Source of the DNA: Competibacteraceae bacterium UBA6584
GTDB lineage: Bacteria; Pseudomonadota; Gammaproteobacteria; Competibacterales; Competibacteraceae
NCBI GenBank assembly: GCA_002433805.1
Contig: DJIW01000128.1
Span: 22,181-86,180, forward strand
DNA length: 64,000 nucleotides
Direction: 5' to 3'
Part shown: piece after piece, positions 1-9,991 of the stretch
Layout of the letters: each line of letters begins with the position of its first letter
Position numbering within the stretch: position 1 is the first letter of the stretch
Position numbers and translations under genes: made by a program
Notes under the pieces: generated by a model
What the model saw: only the letters and a program-made list of their open reading frames with translations
The model's database searches: none
What the model was told of the DNA's origin: nothing

Positions 1-1172
1 ACGATGGCCGCAGTCACGCCGAATGCGCCGAACTGGAAGCCAGCCTGCCCGATTTTCGGCAACGCTGCGGCAATATGGCAATGCCCGGCTTCACCGCGCC
101 CAAGCTGTTGTGGGTGAAAAAACATGAGCCGGAAATTTTCGCCCGCATCGCCAAGGTGTTGCTACCCAAGGATTACCTGAACTATCGGCTGACCGGCCAG
201 TTCGCCTCCGAGATGTCCGATGCCTCGGGCACGCTCTGGCTCGATCCGGCCAAGCGGGATTGGGATGATCGACTACTGGCCATCACCGGCCTGAATCGCT
301 CGCACCTGCCGACGCTGCATGAAGGCTGCCAGATTGTCGGCCATCTGACCGAAGCTGCTGCGGCAGTACTGAATTTACCTCGCGTCCCCATGGTGGCTGG
401 GGCGGGCGACAACGCCGGTGGCGCGGTCGGGGTCGGCGTGATCGATCCCGGTCAGGGCTTTTTGTCGCTCGGCACCTCCGGCGTGTTGTTCGTGGTCAGC
501 GCCACGCATCACGCCTGTCCCGAACGGACGGTGCACGCTTTTTGCCATTGTCTGCCGAACCGCTGGCATCAAATGTCGGTCAGCCTGTCGGCGGCCAACT
601 CGCTGGCCTGGCTGGCGCGCACGGTGGAGCGCGAGGTCGGCGAGTTGCTGGCGCGGCTGGAAGCCAGCGGCAAGACTGAGACGCCGGTGCTGTTTCTGCC
701 CTACTTGTCCGGCGAGCGCACTCCGCACAACGACCCGCGCGCGGTCGGCCAGTTTCATGGCCTGAGCAACGCTAGCGACCTCAACGACCTGACATTGGCA
801 GTGCTGGAAGGCGTTGCCTACTCGTTCTGCGACGGGTTGGACGCCTTGCGGGCGGCGGGCAGCGAGCCGCGCGAACTGGATTTAATCGGTGGCGGCGCAC
901 GGTCACAGTTCTGGCGGCAACTGCTGGCCGATGCCTTGAATCTGCCGCTGGTCTATCGCGCCGGCGGCGAGGTCGGTCCGGCGCTGGGCGCGGCGCGGCT
1001 GGCGCTGGTCGGCGCGTCGGGTGGCGATGTCGAAACCGCCATCCGCCGGGTCTGCGCCCAGCCGCTCAAACAGGAAGACCATCCGCCCCGCTCGGCCCAT
1101 GCCGCGTATCACCAGGACAAACTGGAACGCTACCGTCAACTGTACGCGCTGACCAAAGCGCTACGCGCCTGA
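1..1172 (+). CDS. xylB: Xylulokinase, 5' end outside window
   Basis: FGGY-family sugar kinase that phosphorylates D-xylulose to xylulose 5-phosphate in the cytoplasm. The reading frame is open from base 3, so the true start lies upstream; about 389 residues are visible against roughly 485 in the family. The visible part begins with the substrate-loop motif DGRSHAEC and continues with AMPGFTAPKLLW, a GDNAGGAVG segment, LGTSGV and the C-terminal nucleotide-site motif LIGGGARSQFWRQ, all matching XylB closely. It is followed after 11 bases by transketolase, which consumes xylulose 5-phosphate, so the two are probably co-transcribed. Another pentulose kinase is possible, but the XylB-like blocks run the whole length. 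Confidence 0.93.
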   Translation, partial: DGRSHAECAELEASLPDFRQRCGNMAMPGFTAPKLLWVKKHEPEIFARIAKVLLPKDYLNYRLTGQFASEMSDASGTLWLDPAKRDWDDRLLAITGLNRSHLPTLHEGCQIVGHLTEAAAAVLNLPRVPMVAGAGDNAGGAVGVGVIDPGQGFLSLGTSGVLFVVSATHHACPERTVHAFCHCLPNRWHQMSVSLSAANSLAWLARTVEREVGELLARLEASGKTETPVLFLPYLSGERTPHNDPRAVGQFHGLSNASDLNDLTLAVLEGVAYSFCDGLDALRAAGSEPRELDLIGGGARSQFWRQLLADALNLPLVYRAGGEVGPALGAARLALVGASGGDVETAIRRVCAQPLKQEDHPPRSAHAAYHQDKLERYRQLYALTKALRA

Positions 1173-1183
1173 AGCTGAAACTT

Positions 1184-3256
1184 ATGAACGCACCCGCGAA
1201 CCTCGATCAACTGGCCGTCAACACCATCCGCACCCTGTCGATGGATGCGGTGCAAGCCGCCAACTCCGGCCATCCCGGCACGCCGATGGCGATGGCCCCG
1301 GTCACTTATTGCCTGTGGCAGCGCTTCTTGCGCTTCGATCCCGAAGATCCGATCTGGCCCAACCGCGACCGTTTCGTACTGTCCATCGGCCACGCCTCGA
1401 TGCTGCTGTACGCCCTGCTGCACCTGACCGGCACCAAAACCGTCAACTCCGCTTACGAACGGATGGGCGAGCCAACGGTTTCGCTGGACGACATCAAGCA
1501 TTTTCGCCAGCTCGACAGTAAATGCGCAGGTCATCCTGAATACCGCTGGACTTCTGGCATCGAAACCACCACCGGCCCGCTGGGACAGGGCGTGGCGACC
1601 AGCGTCGGGATGGCGACGGCGGGCCGCTGGCTGGCCAGCCGCTACAACCGCCCCGGTTTCGAGCTGTTCGATTACGAGGTCTACGCGCTGGCGGGAGACG
1701 GCTGCATGATGGAAGGCATCACCGGCGAGGCCGCGTCGCTGGCGGGGCATCTCAAGCTGTCCAACCTGTGCTGGCTGTACGACAACAACAAAATCACCAT
1801 TGAAGGCCATACCGACTGGGCGTTTAGCGAGGACGTGGCGACCCGCTTCCTCGGCTACAACTGGAACGTGCTGCGGGTCGGCGACGCAAACGATCTGGAC
1901 ATGCTGGAGCGGGCGTTCCGCACCTTCAAAAACACCCGCGACCGGCCGACCCTGATCATCGTGGACAGCCACATCGCCTACGGTGCGCCGAACAAGCAAG
2001 ACACCCACGAAGCGCACGGCAGTCCGCTGGGCGAGGAAGAAATCCGCCTGACCAAGCGGCATTACGGCTGGCCGGAAGACGCCAAATTCCTGGTGCCGGA
2101 CGCAGTGCTCGACCACTTCCGACAAGGCATCGGGCGGCGCGGCCGCAGCCTGCGCGACGCCTGGTTCGTCAAACTGGAGGAGTATCATCATCAGTATCCC
2201 GATCTGGCCGACGATCTGCGACGGATGCAGAACCGCGAGCTGCCCGCCGGCTGGGACAAGGATTTGCCCGAATTTCCGCCCAGCGACGCGGGCCTGGCGG
2301 GCCGAGTGGCGTCGGGACAGGTGCTCAACACCCTGGCCCGCAACGTGCCGTGGCTGATCGGCGGCTCGGCCGATCTCGCGCCATCCACCAACACCCGCTT
2401 GACCTTCGACGGCGCGGGCGATTACACGGCAGAGAACTATGGCGGCCGCAATTTTCACTTCGGCATCCGCGAACACGCGATGGGCGCGATTCTCAACGGA
2501 ATGTCGCTGTGCAAGGTGCGGCCTTACGGCTCCGGTTTTTTGATTTTCAGCGACTACGCCCGCCCGGCGATCCGGCTCGGCGCGCTGATGGAGATTCCGG
2601 TCATTCATATCTTCACCCACGATTCCATCGGCGTGGGCGAGGATGGCCCGACCCATCAACCGGTCGAGCAATTGGCCTCGCTGCGGGCGATTCCCGGCCT
2701 AATCGTGCTGCGCCCCGCCGACGCCAACGAAGTCGTCGAAGCCTGGCGGGTCATCATGCAGCTCCGGCACGATCCCGCCGCGCTGATCCTGACCCGGCAG
2801 AATCTGCCGACGCTGGACCGCCGCCGTTACGCGCCCGCGTCGGGTCTGGCGAAAGGCGGTTACGTGCTCGCCGACGCCGAAGGTGGCAAACCCGACGTGA
2901 TTCTGATCGCCACCGGCAGCGAAGTGTCGCTTTGCATCGTCGCCTACGAACAGCTCAAAACCGAAGGCATCAAGGCGCGGGTGGTCAGCATGCCGTCCTG
3001 GGAGTTGTTCGACCGGCAGGAACGGAGCTATCAGGACAGCGTGCTGCCGCCCGCCGTCACGGCCCGAATTTCGGTCGAGCAGGCGTCCACTCTCGGCTGG
3101 CGGCGCTATGTCGGCTTGCAGGGCTTGACGATTGGGATGCACACCTTCGGCGCTTCAGCGCCCCTGAAAGCCCTGCAAAATAAATTCGGCTTCACGCCCG
3201 AAAAAATCGCCGCCGCCGCGCGGGAACAGATCGCCCGAAAAGACGCTACGCTTTGA
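1184..3256 (+). CDS. tkt: Transketolase
   Basis: Thiamine-diphosphate enzyme moving two-carbon ketol units between sugar phosphates in the pentose phosphate (or Calvin) pathway. It has 690 residues, slightly longer than the usual 660-670. The N-terminal TPP domain has H30 in the SGHPG motif, the block ETTTGPLGQG at 127-136, and the TPP/Mg motif GDG at 171-173 followed by YDNNKI. The pyrimidine-binding domain carries the IREHAMG block, with a C-terminal domain after it. The start ATG lies 11 bases after the xylB stop, with no strong Shine-Dalgarno sequence. Context with xylB upstream and a phosphofructokinase downstream points to a sugar-phosphate interconversion cluster. Confidence 0.96.
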   Translation: MNAPANLDQLAVNTIRTLSMDAVQAANSGHPGTPMAMAPVTYCLWQRFLRFDPEDPIWPNRDRFVLSIGHASMLLYALLHLTGTKTVNSAYERMGEPTVSLDDIKHFRQLDSKCAGHPEYRWTSGIETTTGPLGQGVATSVGMATAGRWLASRYNRPGFELFDYEVYALAGDGCMMEGITGEAASLAGHLKLSNLCWLYDNNKITIEGHTDWAFSEDVATRFLGYNWNVLRVGDANDLDMLERAFRTFKNTRDRPTLIIVDSHIAYGAPNKQDTHEAHGSPLGEEEIRLTKRHYGWPEDAKFLVPDAVLDHFRQGIGRRGRSLRDAWFVKLEEYHHQYPDLADDLRRMQNRELPAGWDKDLPEFPPSDAGLAGRVASGQVLNTLARNVPWLIGGSADLAPSTNTRLTFDGAGDYTAENYGGRNFHFGIREHAMGAILNGMSLCKVRPYGSGFLIFSDYARPAIRLGALMEIPVIHIFTHDSIGVGEDGPTHQPVEQLASLRAIPGLIVLRPADANEVVEAWRVIMQLRHDPAALILTRQNLPTLDRRRYAPASGLAKGGYVLADAEGGKPDVILIATGSEVSLCIVAYEQLKTEGIKARVVSMPSWELFDRQERSYQDSVLPPAVTARISVEQASTLGWRRYVGLQGLTIGMHTFGASAPLKALQNKFGFTPEKIAAAAREQIARKDATL

Positions 3257-3336
3257 GCTGAACAATCGGGGCGCTGGTTCTTTGGTCAAAATGGGCTAAA
3301 CCGAACCCGCGCGCTTTTCCACGGGAGAATGCGTGA

Positions 3337-4578
3337 ATGAGCGGTTTGAAAGGCAAGGTCGTGATCGCCCAAGGCGGCGGTCCCACCGTCGTCATCAATC
3401 AGAGTCTGGTCGGCGCGGTGTTGGAATCCCGCAAATTTTCGGAAGTCACTCGCGTCTGGGGCGCGCGTCACGGCGTGCGCGGCATCGTCCATCAATCGTT
3501 TGTCGATCTGTCCGAAGCGACCACCCACAACCTGGAACGGGTCGCCCAGACGCCCTCATCGGCGCTCGGCTCGACCCGAGACAAACCCGACGCCGAGTAT
3601 TGCCAGAACATCCTCAACGTTTTCAAAAAACATGAGGTCCGCTATTTCTTCTACATCGGCGGCAACGATTCTTCGGACACGGTGCGGATCGTCGGCGAGT
3701 ACGCCGTCAAGGAAGGTTACGAACTGCGCGCCATTCACATCCCGAAGACGGTGGACAACGATTTGCCGGTCAACGATCACTGTCCCGGCTACCCGTCCGC
3801 CGCGCGCTTCGTCGCCGGCGCGTTTCGCGGGGCCAACAGCGACAACATGGCCTTGCAGGGCGTTTACATCGCCGTGATCATGGGCCGCCACGCCGGTTGG
3901 CTGACTGCCGCCTCCGCCCTGGCCCGCCAGCACGACGACGACGGCCCGCATTTGATCTATCTGCCGGAGCGGCAATTTTCGATTGACCGCTATCTGGCCG
4001 ACATCGAGCGCGTTTACCAACGGCACGGCCGCTGCGTCATCGCCATTTCCGAAGGGGTCTGGGCGAATCGCGACGGCAAGGGCAAGGAAATTCCGCTCGC
4101 CGCCGATCTGATGCGCAAGGCGGGCCGCCAACCCGAAGTCGACGCGCACGGCAATGTCCAGCTTTCCGGCGGGGCGCTGGCCGACGAGTTGGCGGCGACC
4201 GTGCAAGGCGGTTTGGGAATCAAGCGGGTGCGCGCCGACACCTTCGGCTATCTGCAACGTTCCTTCCCCGGCGTGGTGTCGGATGTGGACGCCCGCGAGG
4301 CGCGCGAGGTGGGCGAGAAGGCGGCGCACTACGCCTGCGGGCAGGGGGTCAGCGGCTCGGTGGTCATCAAGCGCGCCGGCGACTATGCCGCGCGCTATGA
4401 ACTGGCGGATGTCAGACAAATCGCGGCTCAGACCCGGCACATGCCCGATGAGTTTATCAACGCCGAAGGCAATAACGTCACCGATGCCTTCCGCGCCTAT
4501 CTGCGCCCGCTGCTCGGCGACGGAATGCCCTCTCTGGAGCGGCTGTGGGCGCCGGCGGTGACATTCAACGGCGGATGA
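3337..4578 (+). CDS. pfp: Pyrophosphate-type 6-phosphofructokinase
   Basis: Phosphofructokinase-family enzyme of 413 residues that interconverts fructose 6-phosphate and fructose 1,6-bisphosphate. The N-terminal phosphate-binding loop is AQGGGPT (11-17). GGND at 108-111 replaces the GGDG of ATP-dependent enzymes, and PKTVDND at 136-142 has the lysine where ATP enzymes carry glycine (PGTIDND); both differences are typical of PPi-dependent members. The substrate block PGYPSAARF follows. The ATG has a GGGAGA sequence about 8 bases upstream. An 80-base gap separates it from tkt. In methanotrophs related enzymes also act on sedoheptulose 7-phosphate, which would fit this neighbourhood, but substrate range here is inference. 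Confidence 0.9.
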   Translation: MSGLKGKVVIAQGGGPTVVINQSLVGAVLESRKFSEVTRVWGARHGVRGIVHQSFVDLSEATTHNLERVAQTPSSALGSTRDKPDAEYCQNILNVFKKHEVRYFFYIGGNDSSDTVRIVGEYAVKEGYELRAIHIPKTVDNDLPVNDHCPGYPSAARFVAGAFRGANSDNMALQGVYIAVIMGRHAGWLTAASALARQHDDDGPHLIYLPERQFSIDRYLADIERVYQRHGRCVIAISEGVWANRDGKGKEIPLAADLMRKAGRQPEVDAHGNVQLSGGALADELAATVQGGLGIKRVRADTFGYLQRSFPGVVSDVDAREAREVGEKAAHYACGQGVSGSVVIKRAGDYAARYELADVRQIAAQTRHMPDEFINAEGNNVTDAFRAYLRPLLGDGMPSLERLWAPAVTFNGG

Positions 4579-4647
4579 GGGGCAAAGCACGCTGACGTCA
4601 TGAAGGGTTTTTCGAGAGCGCCATTGGCTCGGGACGCTATTGCCGTT

Positions 4648-5433
4648 TCAAGCGCTTAGCGCCTGTTCCGCCGCCGCCGCGTCGGCGCGCAAATGCGCGG
4701 GGTCGAGCGTGCCGACCACCACGCTGCCGACGCCTGGCTCGCCGTAAATCAAACGCAGCGCCGCCAGTACCGGATCTGCATCGCTTTGATCGAGATGGCC
4801 GCTTTGTAATGCCTTCTTGATCAAGACGCCCTTACCGGCGTCACGGGCGGCGCGGATCACCGGTAAATCGGCCCGCTCGCGCGGATTATAGGTCACCATG
4901 ACCACATCGCAGTACTCGACCGCCCGCAGGCCGCCGGCGACGGTTTTGGTGGACATCCCCACCGCCCGCACCCAACCCGCTTGTTGGAGATCGCGTAGAA
5001 CGGGCAATGCCGCTTCCTGTTCCAGAATGGCCAAATCGTCGCCATTGGAATGAATCAGCACCGCATCCAGCGTCTCCACGCCCAAGCGGCGCAGGCTGCG
5101 CTCCACGCTGGCGCGGGTGGCGGCGGCGGAAAAATCGAAGCGGGAGACGCCAGCGCTGAAATCTTCGCCGACTTTGGTGACGATCACCCACTCGCGCCGG
5201 CACTGCCGCAGCAACCGACCCAAACGCTCCTCGCTCGCGCCGTAAGCCGGCGCGGTGTCCAGCAGGTTGATCCCCAGATCCCAAGCCATTTCCAACAGGT
5301 TCAGGATCGCCCGGTCCGTCGGCAGCTCGAAGGTTCGAGGATATTTGACGCCCTGGTTGCGACCGAATTTAACCGTCCCCAAGCCCAGCGGACTGACCCG
5401 CAATCCGGTCAGACCTAAAGCCCTTAACTCCAA
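4648..5433 (-). CDS. Aldo/keto reductase family protein
   Basis: NAD(P)H-dependent reductase of the aldo/keto reductase superfamily, 261 residues if translation starts at the TTG at 5433. That start is chosen because AGGA lies six bases upstream and the product then begins with the family-typical [15 protein letters not shown] at 5454 would add seven residues. The catalytic tetrad is present: D59 and Y64 (LLDTAPAYG), K87 (VTKVG) and H128 (LIHSNG). The shortened C terminus suggests a compact family member. The start overlaps the 3' end of the upstream FAD oxidoreductase gene by 10 bases, so the two are probably translationally coupled. The substrate is unknown. Confidence 0.88.
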   Translation of the reverse strand: MELRALGLTGLRVSPLGLGTVKFGRNQGVKYPRTFELPTDRAILNLLEMAWDLGINLLDTAPAYGASEERLGRLLRQCRREWVIVTKVGEDFSAGVSRFDFSAAATRASVERSLRRLGVETLDAVLIHSNGDDLAILEQEAALPVLRDLQQAGWVRAVGMSTKTVAGGLRAVEYCDVVMVTYNPRERADLPVIRAARDAGKGVLIKKALQSGHLDQSDADPVLAALRLIYGEPGVGSVVVGTLDPAHLRADAAAAEQALSA

Positions 5434-6617
5434 ATCAAATCCTCGCGATCCCACGGATAGGTCGCCACCGCCGGTCGCGGCCATTCGTCTAATATGCGCA
5501 AATCGACCGGTTTGGGTTTCAGATCGAGCTTCCGCAAGGTGTTTTCGACCTGCTCGGCCAGCAGCGGGGCTAGCGCCAGCTTGGTCGGCCAAACCGCAAG
5601 CGTCCGCCCGTCGCGGGATACGCTGGGCCCCACCGGCCGGCTGCCGCCATCCTGACGGGACTCCGCCCGCTTGACGGTAAAAGTGGCAAATTGGATCTTC
5701 GACCAATCCACCGACGGCAGCAACGCCGCCAGCTCGCGGCGCGCGACCCTAATCTGCTCCTGACGGTCGCGCTTGACCCCCGATTCGGCCAATTCTCCCC
5801 CCAAATACCATAGCAAGTGGCCATTGGCGTCGCAGTGGGTGGTGATGGTCAGGCGCGGCACATCGCTGGAGTTCACGAAGTGGCCGTACATCGGCCCCGG
5901 CAAACCGAGCCCCCGCACCAGCACCATATGCAGGGGTCGCTGCTGCAGCGGAGCCCACGGCACCGCCGAATTGCCCGCTCCGGCGGCGAAGATCGTGCAA
6001 GACGGCCGGATTGCCAACATCGGATGGTTGGGATAGCGCAAGGTGATCGCGCCGTCGCCGGAGGGCGCCGCCGGCCCGTCGCACAGCACGATGGCCTCTC
6101 GGTGGCGTTCGGCGAACGACGCCAGCACCGAAGCCACATCCACGATCGGTTCATCCAACCGGTAGACCGTGCCCTCAAAGGCGGCTTGGCGCAACGCGGG
6201 CGGATAATCGTTGGCCTCGACTCCCGCCAGTTTTTGCAGCCGATCCGGCAGCATTTTGCTGGCCAGAAAACCGGTCAACCAGGAGCGCGGGGAGCGGGTC
6301 GCCAGCAGATACTGGTGTTCGACCAACAGGGAGCCGCGCAGGTCGATTTCGCCTTCTCCGTTCAGGCAGCGCCGCCAGAGGGCGGGCATTTCGGAAATCA
6401 TCTGGGCGGCTTCGGTGAGCCTTCCGTTCAGCGAGTATTTGACCCCGCCGTGGATGATGCCTTGCGAGCAAATCGTCTGGCCGGCGCCCAAGGCTTCGCT
6501 TTCGATCAACAAGGCGCTGTAACCGCGCTTGCGCAATCGCGAGAGCATCCACAACCCGGCGATGCCGCCGCCGATGATGGCGACGTCGACCCGCAATATG
6601 CTATTGGTTAGATTCAT
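5424..6617 (-). CDS. FAD-dependent oxidoreductase (DAO family)
   Basis: Flavoprotein of 397 residues in the D-amino-acid oxidase/glycerol-3-phosphate dehydrogenase fold. A Rossmann dinucleotide motif GGGIAG sits at residues 16-21 after a short N terminus, and a GTVYRLDEP segment lies in mid-protein. The ATG at 6617 forms an ATGA overlap with the hldE stop codon, so it is preferred to an in-frame ATG 42 bases further upstream inside hldE. The 3' end overlaps the aldo/keto reductase start. The array hldE-oxidoreductase-reductase suggests that the redox pair acts on an envelope sugar or a related metabolite, but I cannot name the substrate. Confidence 0.85.
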   Translation of the reverse strand: MNLTNSILRVDVAIIGGGIAGLWMLSRLRKRGYSALLIESEALGAGQTICSQGIIHGGVKYSLNGRLTEAAQMISEMPALWRRCLNGEGEIDLRGSLLVEHQYLLATRSPRSWLTGFLASKMLPDRLQKLAGVEANDYPPALRQAAFEGTVYRLDEPIVDVASVLASFAERHREAIVLCDGPAAPSGDGAITLRYPNHPMLAIRPSCTIFAAGAGNSAVPWAPLQQRPLHMVLVRGLGLPGPMYGHFVNSSDVPRLTITTHCDANGHLLWYLGGELAESGVKRDRQEQIRVARRELAALLPSVDWSKIQFATFTVKRAESRQDGGSRPVGPSVSRDGRTLAVWPTKLALAPLLAEQVENTLRKLDLKPKPVDLRILDEWPRPAVATYPWDREDLIWS

Positions 6618-8041
6618 GTTCGACTCAAGATACGTGCGATGGTGCTGGTGGTCGAGCAACCGTCAATATAATCCATAACCACGACGTGGCCGCCTGCTTC
6701 CCAAACGCAGCGATTGCCGGGAATCCGGGTGGGATCATTGTCGCCGCCTTTCACCAGATAATCGGGCGCGACCGCGCAAATCAGCCGTTCCGGAGTATCT
6801 TCGGCAAAGGGCACGACCCAATCGACCGAGGTGAGGCCGGCCAAAACGCGCATCCGCTGCTCTAGCGGGTTGACCGGCCGGTCCGATCCTTTCAGCCGGC
6901 GCACCGAGGCGTCGTCGTTGACCGCCACGATCAAGCGGCTTCCAAGCCGCTTGGCCTGTTCGAGATAGCTGACGTGGCCGGCGTGCAGAATGTCGAAACA
7001 GCCGTTGGTCATGACGATGGTTTCGTCGTGCGCCTTGGCGTCGGCAATCGCAGGCAATAATTGTGCCTCATCCACAATCCCGCGCGGCGGCTCGTCGTGT
7101 GGGTAGATGGCCCGACGCAGTTCGGAGGCGGTGACGCTGGCGGCTCCCAACTTGCCGACCGCGATTCCGGCGGCTAAATTGGCCAGCAAGGTCGCTTCCG
7201 CCAGCGCCAGCCCGGCGGCCAAACCCGCCGCCAGGGTGGCGATCACGGTGTCGCCCGCGCCGGTCACGTCGTAAACTTCGCGCGCGCGGGCGGCTAAATG
7301 CAGCGGTTCGGCGGCCGCTTGCAGCAACGTCATGCCTTGCTCGCCTCGGGTGATCAACAGCGCGTCCCACTCCAAGCGCCGCCGCAGCGCGTCACCTTTT
7401 TCGACCAATTCCGACTCATCGCGGCAGCGGCCGACCACGGTTTCAAATTCCGCCAGATTCGGCGTCAGCAAGCTCGCGCCGCGATAGCGGTCAAAATCGC
7501 GGCCCTTGGGATCGACCAACACCGGTCGGCCGGCGGCGCGGGCGGCGTCGATATAGCACTCGATCCCGCGCAACGCGCCTTTCTGATAGTCGGACAGCAC
7601 CACCACATCGGCCCCTGGTAGCGCGGCGGCAAACAGTTCCCGCAAAGCCGAGGGTTCGAAGCCGGGAAAACCGTCCTCGAAATCCAGGCGCAGCAGCTGC
7701 TGGTGGCGGCTGAGCACCCGCAGCTTGGTGATGGTGGCGTGACCGGGCACGCGGACCAGCTCGGCGGCCACGCCCAGCCGCCGCAATTGGCTTTCCAGGA
7801 CGCCGGCCGCCTCATCCGCGCCGGTCACGCCGAGCACCCGCGCCCGCGCCCCCAAGGTCGCGATGTTAGCCGCCACGTTGGCCGCGCCGCCAGGGCGATC
7901 TTCCACCGCCTCGACCTTGACCACCGGCACGGGAGCCTCGGGTGAAATGCGGGCGGTGGGGCCGTGCCAGTAGCGGTCCAGCATCACATCGCCCACAATC
8001 AAGATGCGGGCTGATTCGAAACGGGGAATTCGCGCCTTCAT
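6614..8041 (-). CDS. hldE: Bifunctional heptose 7-phosphate kinase/heptose 1-phosphate adenylyltransferase
   Basis: Two-domain enzyme making ADP-heptose for the lipopolysaccharide inner core: it phosphorylates D-glycero-D-manno-heptose 7-phosphate at C1, then adenylylates it after a phosphatase step. The PfkB-like kinase domain (about 1-320) includes [21 protein letters not shown] and the DVTGAGDTV anion-hole motif. The cytidylyltransferase-like domain (about 345-475) has [12 protein letters not shown], with the HxGH nucleotide-binding signature. At 475 residues it matches the usual 477. The start is ATG at 8041; an upstream in-frame ATG would add 16 residues unlike the family. It is divergent from msbA, another lipopolysaccharide gene. 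Confidence 0.96.
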   Translation of the reverse strand: MKARIPRFESARILIVGDVMLDRYWHGPTARISPEAPVPVVKVEAVEDRPGGAANVAANIATLGARARVLGVTGADEAAGVLESQLRRLGVAAELVRVPGHATITKLRVLSRHQQLLRLDFEDGFPGFEPSALRELFAAALPGADVVVLSDYQKGALRGIECYIDAARAAGRPVLVDPKGRDFDRYRGASLLTPNLAEFETVVGRCRDESELVEKGDALRRRLEWDALLITRGEQGMTLLQAAAEPLHLAARAREVYDVTGAGDTVIATLAAGLAAGLALAEATLLANLAAGIAVGKLGAASVTASELRRAIYPHDEPPRGIVDEAQLLPAIADAKAHDETIVMTNGCFDILHAGHVSYLEQAKRLGSRLIVAVNDDASVRRLKGSDRPVNPLEQRMRVLAGLTSVDWVVPFAEDTPERLICAVAPDYLVKGGDNDPTRIPGNRCVWEAGGHVVVMDYIDGCSTTSTIARILSRT

Positions 8042-8161
8042 GTACCAAATGAGGAGAGTTTCACGAGAGGTGCATGATAGCATGAGCATTTTGCGGATTT
8101 AGCGAATGATTTGCACTGGATTGGCGCAAAACTCTTGGAATGATGGGGTCATGCTTCGGCC

Positions 8162-9919
8162 ATGACCGGCGGCAAGACGCTTTACCGACGCCTGTTGCGC
8201 TACGTCAGACCGTACGTTCGGATTTTTGCGCTGGCGCTGGCCGGCACGGCGGTGGCCGCGATCACCGAGCCGCTGGTGGCCGCGCTGATCAAACCGTTGC
8301 TGGATGGCAGCTTCGTCGAAAAAGACCCCTATTTGATTCGGATGATGCCGCTGCTGCTGGTGGGCGTATTCATCATTCGGGGCGCGGCCGGCTTTGTCGG
8401 GTCTTTGGGCATGGAGTGGATCGCCCACCGGGTGGTCATGGACTTGCGCAACGCGCTTTTCGCCCGCTTGCTGACGCTGCCGACCCGCTATTTCGACGAT
8501 CATTCGGCGGGCAATCTGTTGTCCCGCCTGACCTACGATGTCAATCAGGTGCTGACCGCCACCACCCAAGCGCTCGTCGCGCTGGTCCGGGACGGGCTGG
8601 CGGTGGTGGGCTTGCTGTCGTGGATGCTGTATTTGAATTGGAAACTCTCGCTGCTGGCATTTTTGATCGCGCCCGGCATCGCCGCCATCATGCGCGTGAT
8701 TAGCCAGCGCTTGCGGCGGCTGAGCCGGGGCTTGCAAGACAGCATGGGCGAGCTGACCCACGTCATCGACGAGGTGCTACAAGGCCATAAGGTCATCAAG
8801 ATTTTCGGCGGGCAACCTTACGAACGAGAGCGCTTCAACCGGGTCAACAACCGGGTGCGCCGGCTCAATCTCAAATTGGCCGCCGCTTCGGAAGGCAGCG
8901 GGCCGCTGGTGCAATTGCTGGCCATCGGCGCGTTGGGGGCGATGATCTATCTGGCCTCGCTGCAATCGGCCGCCAACCAGATTACGGTCGGGGGCTTCGT
9001 CTCGCTGTTCGGCGCGATGGCGATGCTGCTCGCGCCGATCAAGCGCTTGACCAAGGTCAACGAACAGCTGCAACGGGGCTTGGCGGCGGCGGAAACCGTG
9101 TTCGCTCTGCTGGACGAACCGCCCGAACCGGATCGAGGCGGGCGCGAACTCGGTCGCGCCCGAGGCGAGATCTGCTTCCGCGATCTGAGCCATCGCTACC
9201 GACCGGAAGGACCCGAGGTCATCGCCGGTCTCCATTTAGAGGTGCGACCGGGCGAGACGATTGCCCTGGTCGGGCCTTCCGGCAGCGGCAAAACCACTTT
9301 GATGAGCCTGTTGCCCCGCTTTTACGAACCGGAGGGTGGCGATATTCTGCTAGACGGCGTGCCGATCCGCGAGCTCAAGCTGGCGGACTTGCGGGCCAAT
9401 ATCGCCTACGTCAGTCAGGAGATCGTGCTGTTCAACGACACGGTCGCCGCCAATATCGCCTACGGCGCCGGCTTGCAAGCGAGTGAAGCGGAGGTGATCC
9501 AAGCCGCCGAAAACGCGCACGCCATGGAGTTTATCCGCGAGTTGCCGCAAGGGCTGCACACCCTCATCGGCGAAAATGGCGCGCGGCTGTCGGGCGGCCA
9601 GCGCCAGCGCCTGGCCATCGCTCGCGCCTTGCTCAAGAACGCGCCCATCCTGATCCTGGACGAGGCCACCTCGGCGCTGGACAGCCATTCCGAACGCCAG
9701 GTCCAAAAGGCCCTGGACACTTTGCGCCGAGGGCGCACCGCCTTCGTCATCGCACATCGTCTGTCCACCATCGAAACCGCCGACCGGATCGTGGTGCTCG
9801 ATCGAGGCCGCATCGTCGAAGTGGGCAATCACGCTGAATTACTCAGCCGTCAAGGACTGTATACCCGCTTGTACCACCTGCACGCCCATGACCCCCAAAC
9901 AACAAAGTTGCAAAAATAA
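8162..9919 (+). CDS. msbA: Lipid A export ATP-binding/permease MsbA
   Basis: Homodimeric inner-membrane ABC exporter that flips lipid A-core across the cytoplasmic membrane. The 585 residues match the family. The N-terminal half holds six predicted membrane segments (about 20-300). The C-terminal nucleotide-binding domain has Walker A GPSGSGKTT at 371-379, the signature LSGGQ at 476-480 and Walker B LILDEATSALD, followed by the switch region AHRLSTIE. The gene stands alone rightward with a 120-base divergent spacer to hldE. Other MsbA-like exporters are possible, but length and the hldE neighbour favour lipid A flippase. Confidence 0.93.
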   Translation: MTGGKTLYRRLLRYVRPYVRIFALALAGTAVAAITEPLVAALIKPLLDGSFVEKDPYLIRMMPLLLVGVFIIRGAAGFVGSLGMEWIAHRVVMDLRNALFARLLTLPTRYFDDHSAGNLLSRLTYDVNQVLTATTQALVALVRDGLAVVGLLSWMLYLNWKLSLLAFLIAPGIAAIMRVISQRLRRLSRGLQDSMGELTHVIDEVLQGHKVIKIFGGQPYERERFNRVNNRVRRLNLKLAAASEGSGPLVQLLAIGALGAMIYLASLQSAANQITVGGFVSLFGAMAMLLAPIKRLTKVNEQLQRGLAAAETVFALLDEPPEPDRGGRELGRARGEICFRDLSHRYRPEGPEVIAGLHLEVRPGETIALVGPSGSGKTTLMSLLPRFYEPEGGDILLDGVPIRELKLADLRANIAYVSQEIVLFNDTVAANIAYGAGLQASEAEVIQAAENAHAMEFIRELPQGLHTLIGENGARLSGGQRQRLAIARALLKNAPILILDEATSALDSHSERQVQKALDTLRRGRTAFVIAHRLSTIETADRIVVLDRGRIVEVGNHAELLSRQGLYTRLYHLHAHDPQTTKLQK

Positions 9920-9991
9920 TTAAATTATTTTCAAATATACAACAATAAGGGGGCAAACGAGCAAATCACAGGTTTACGCGGGCGGCACACG

